Of a stretch of DNA of 5,978 bases, positions 5,849 to 5,978 are shown in pieces. A model generated the notes under the pieces. The model had not been told where the DNA came from, made no database searches, and saw only the letters and a list, made by a program, of their open reading frames with translations. A program made the translations under genes and the position numbers. Within the stretch, counting starts at the first letter, position 1. Every line of letters starts with the position of its first letter. This DNA comes from Clostridiales bacterium. GTDB taxonomy: Bacteria; Bacillota; Clostridia; WRLR01. The stretch covers positions 1 to 5,978 of the forward strand of contig JAITSR010000135.1 of the NCBI GenBank assembly GCA_031287655.1. The letters run 5' to 3'.

Positions 5849-5978
5849 ATGCGTATCATCATTGCAGACGACGAAGCCCGCGCTAGGCAGGGAGTGATTC
5901 AGATCATACAAAAACACCGCCCGTGGCACGAATTGTTTGGCGCGTCAGGTGGTGTCGGAGTTTTGACACTTTTGGAAA
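5849..5978 (+). CDS. Response regulator, receiver-domain N-terminus (43 codons, continues beyond right edge)
   Basis: The start MRIIIADDEARARQGV is a typical receiver-domain first strand with the acidic pair D7-D8 that binds magnesium, followed by the first helix (to about residue 23). The phosphoacceptor aspartate, expected near residues 53-56, and the output domain lie beyond the window. AGGGGG at 5838-5843 sits 5 bases before the ATG. LplABC-type transporters in Bacillota are commonly flanked by YesM/YesN-like two-component systems with an AraC-type output domain, so this is probably the regulator of the adjacent operon. That output type is inferred from context only. The segment after helix 1 (GASGGVGVLTLLE) fits strand 2 and helix 2 but lacks the usual acidic residue before the conserved Ala/Leu. 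No kinase is visible; it may lie downstream. Confidence 0.8.
   Translation, partial: MRIIIADDEARARQGVIQIIQKHRPWHELFGASGGVGVLTLLE

Noticed and set aside
1..5978. CRISPR array, tRNA, rRNA, insertion sequence or phage genes
   Set aside because: No regularly spaced direct repeats, cloverleaf-like sequence, transposase motifs or phage genes were seen by eye on either strand.

Overview
The window looks like Bacillota (Firmicutes) DNA, probably from a Clostridia-type bacterium with moderate-to-high GC. The reasons are strong purine-rich Shine-Dalgarno sites before every gene, a Gram-positive style lipoprotein with a long Ala/Thr/Gln-rich tether, and an LplABC-type sugar transporter that lacks its own ATPase gene. 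The species cannot be fixed from this sequence.

Five genes lie on the minus strand and probably form one operon. In transcription order they are: permease 1 (LplB type, about 4679-5620), permease 2 (3747-4646), a large solute-binding lipoprotein (1727-3586), a two-domain VOC-superfamily protein (815-1666), and the N-terminal part of a Gfo/Idh/MocA oxidoreductase (1-746, running off the left edge). The gaps are 32, 160, 60 and 68 bases, and none holds a recognisable intrinsic terminator. On the plus strand, transcribed away from the operon, is the start of a response regulator (5849 to the right edge). The AT-rich divergent intergenic region (about 5621-5848) should carry the promoters for both directions and contains a perfect 10-base palindrome.

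The likely biology is import of an oligosaccharide or glycoside by a CUT1-type ABC importer: binding protein, two permeases and a shared ATPase encoded elsewhere. A divergently encoded two-component regulator probably controls it. Two metabolic enzymes, the VOC protein and the NAD(P)-dependent Gfo/Idh/MocA oxidoreductase, would then act on the imported compound. The substrate is not identifiable, since no glycoside hydrolase or kinase lies in the window.

The most unusual non-coding feature is the 160-base gap between permease 2 and the binding protein. It holds three consecutive perfect inverted repeats. As RNA, one is an 8-bp GC-rich stem closed by a cUUCGg tetraloop. They look like a differential-expression or mRNA-stability element, and possibly a copy of a dispersed palindromic repeat. 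Nothing here amounts to a clearly new system; the best leads are this hairpin cluster, the pairing of the VOC protein and oxidoreductase with the transporter, and the palindrome on the likely operon promoter.
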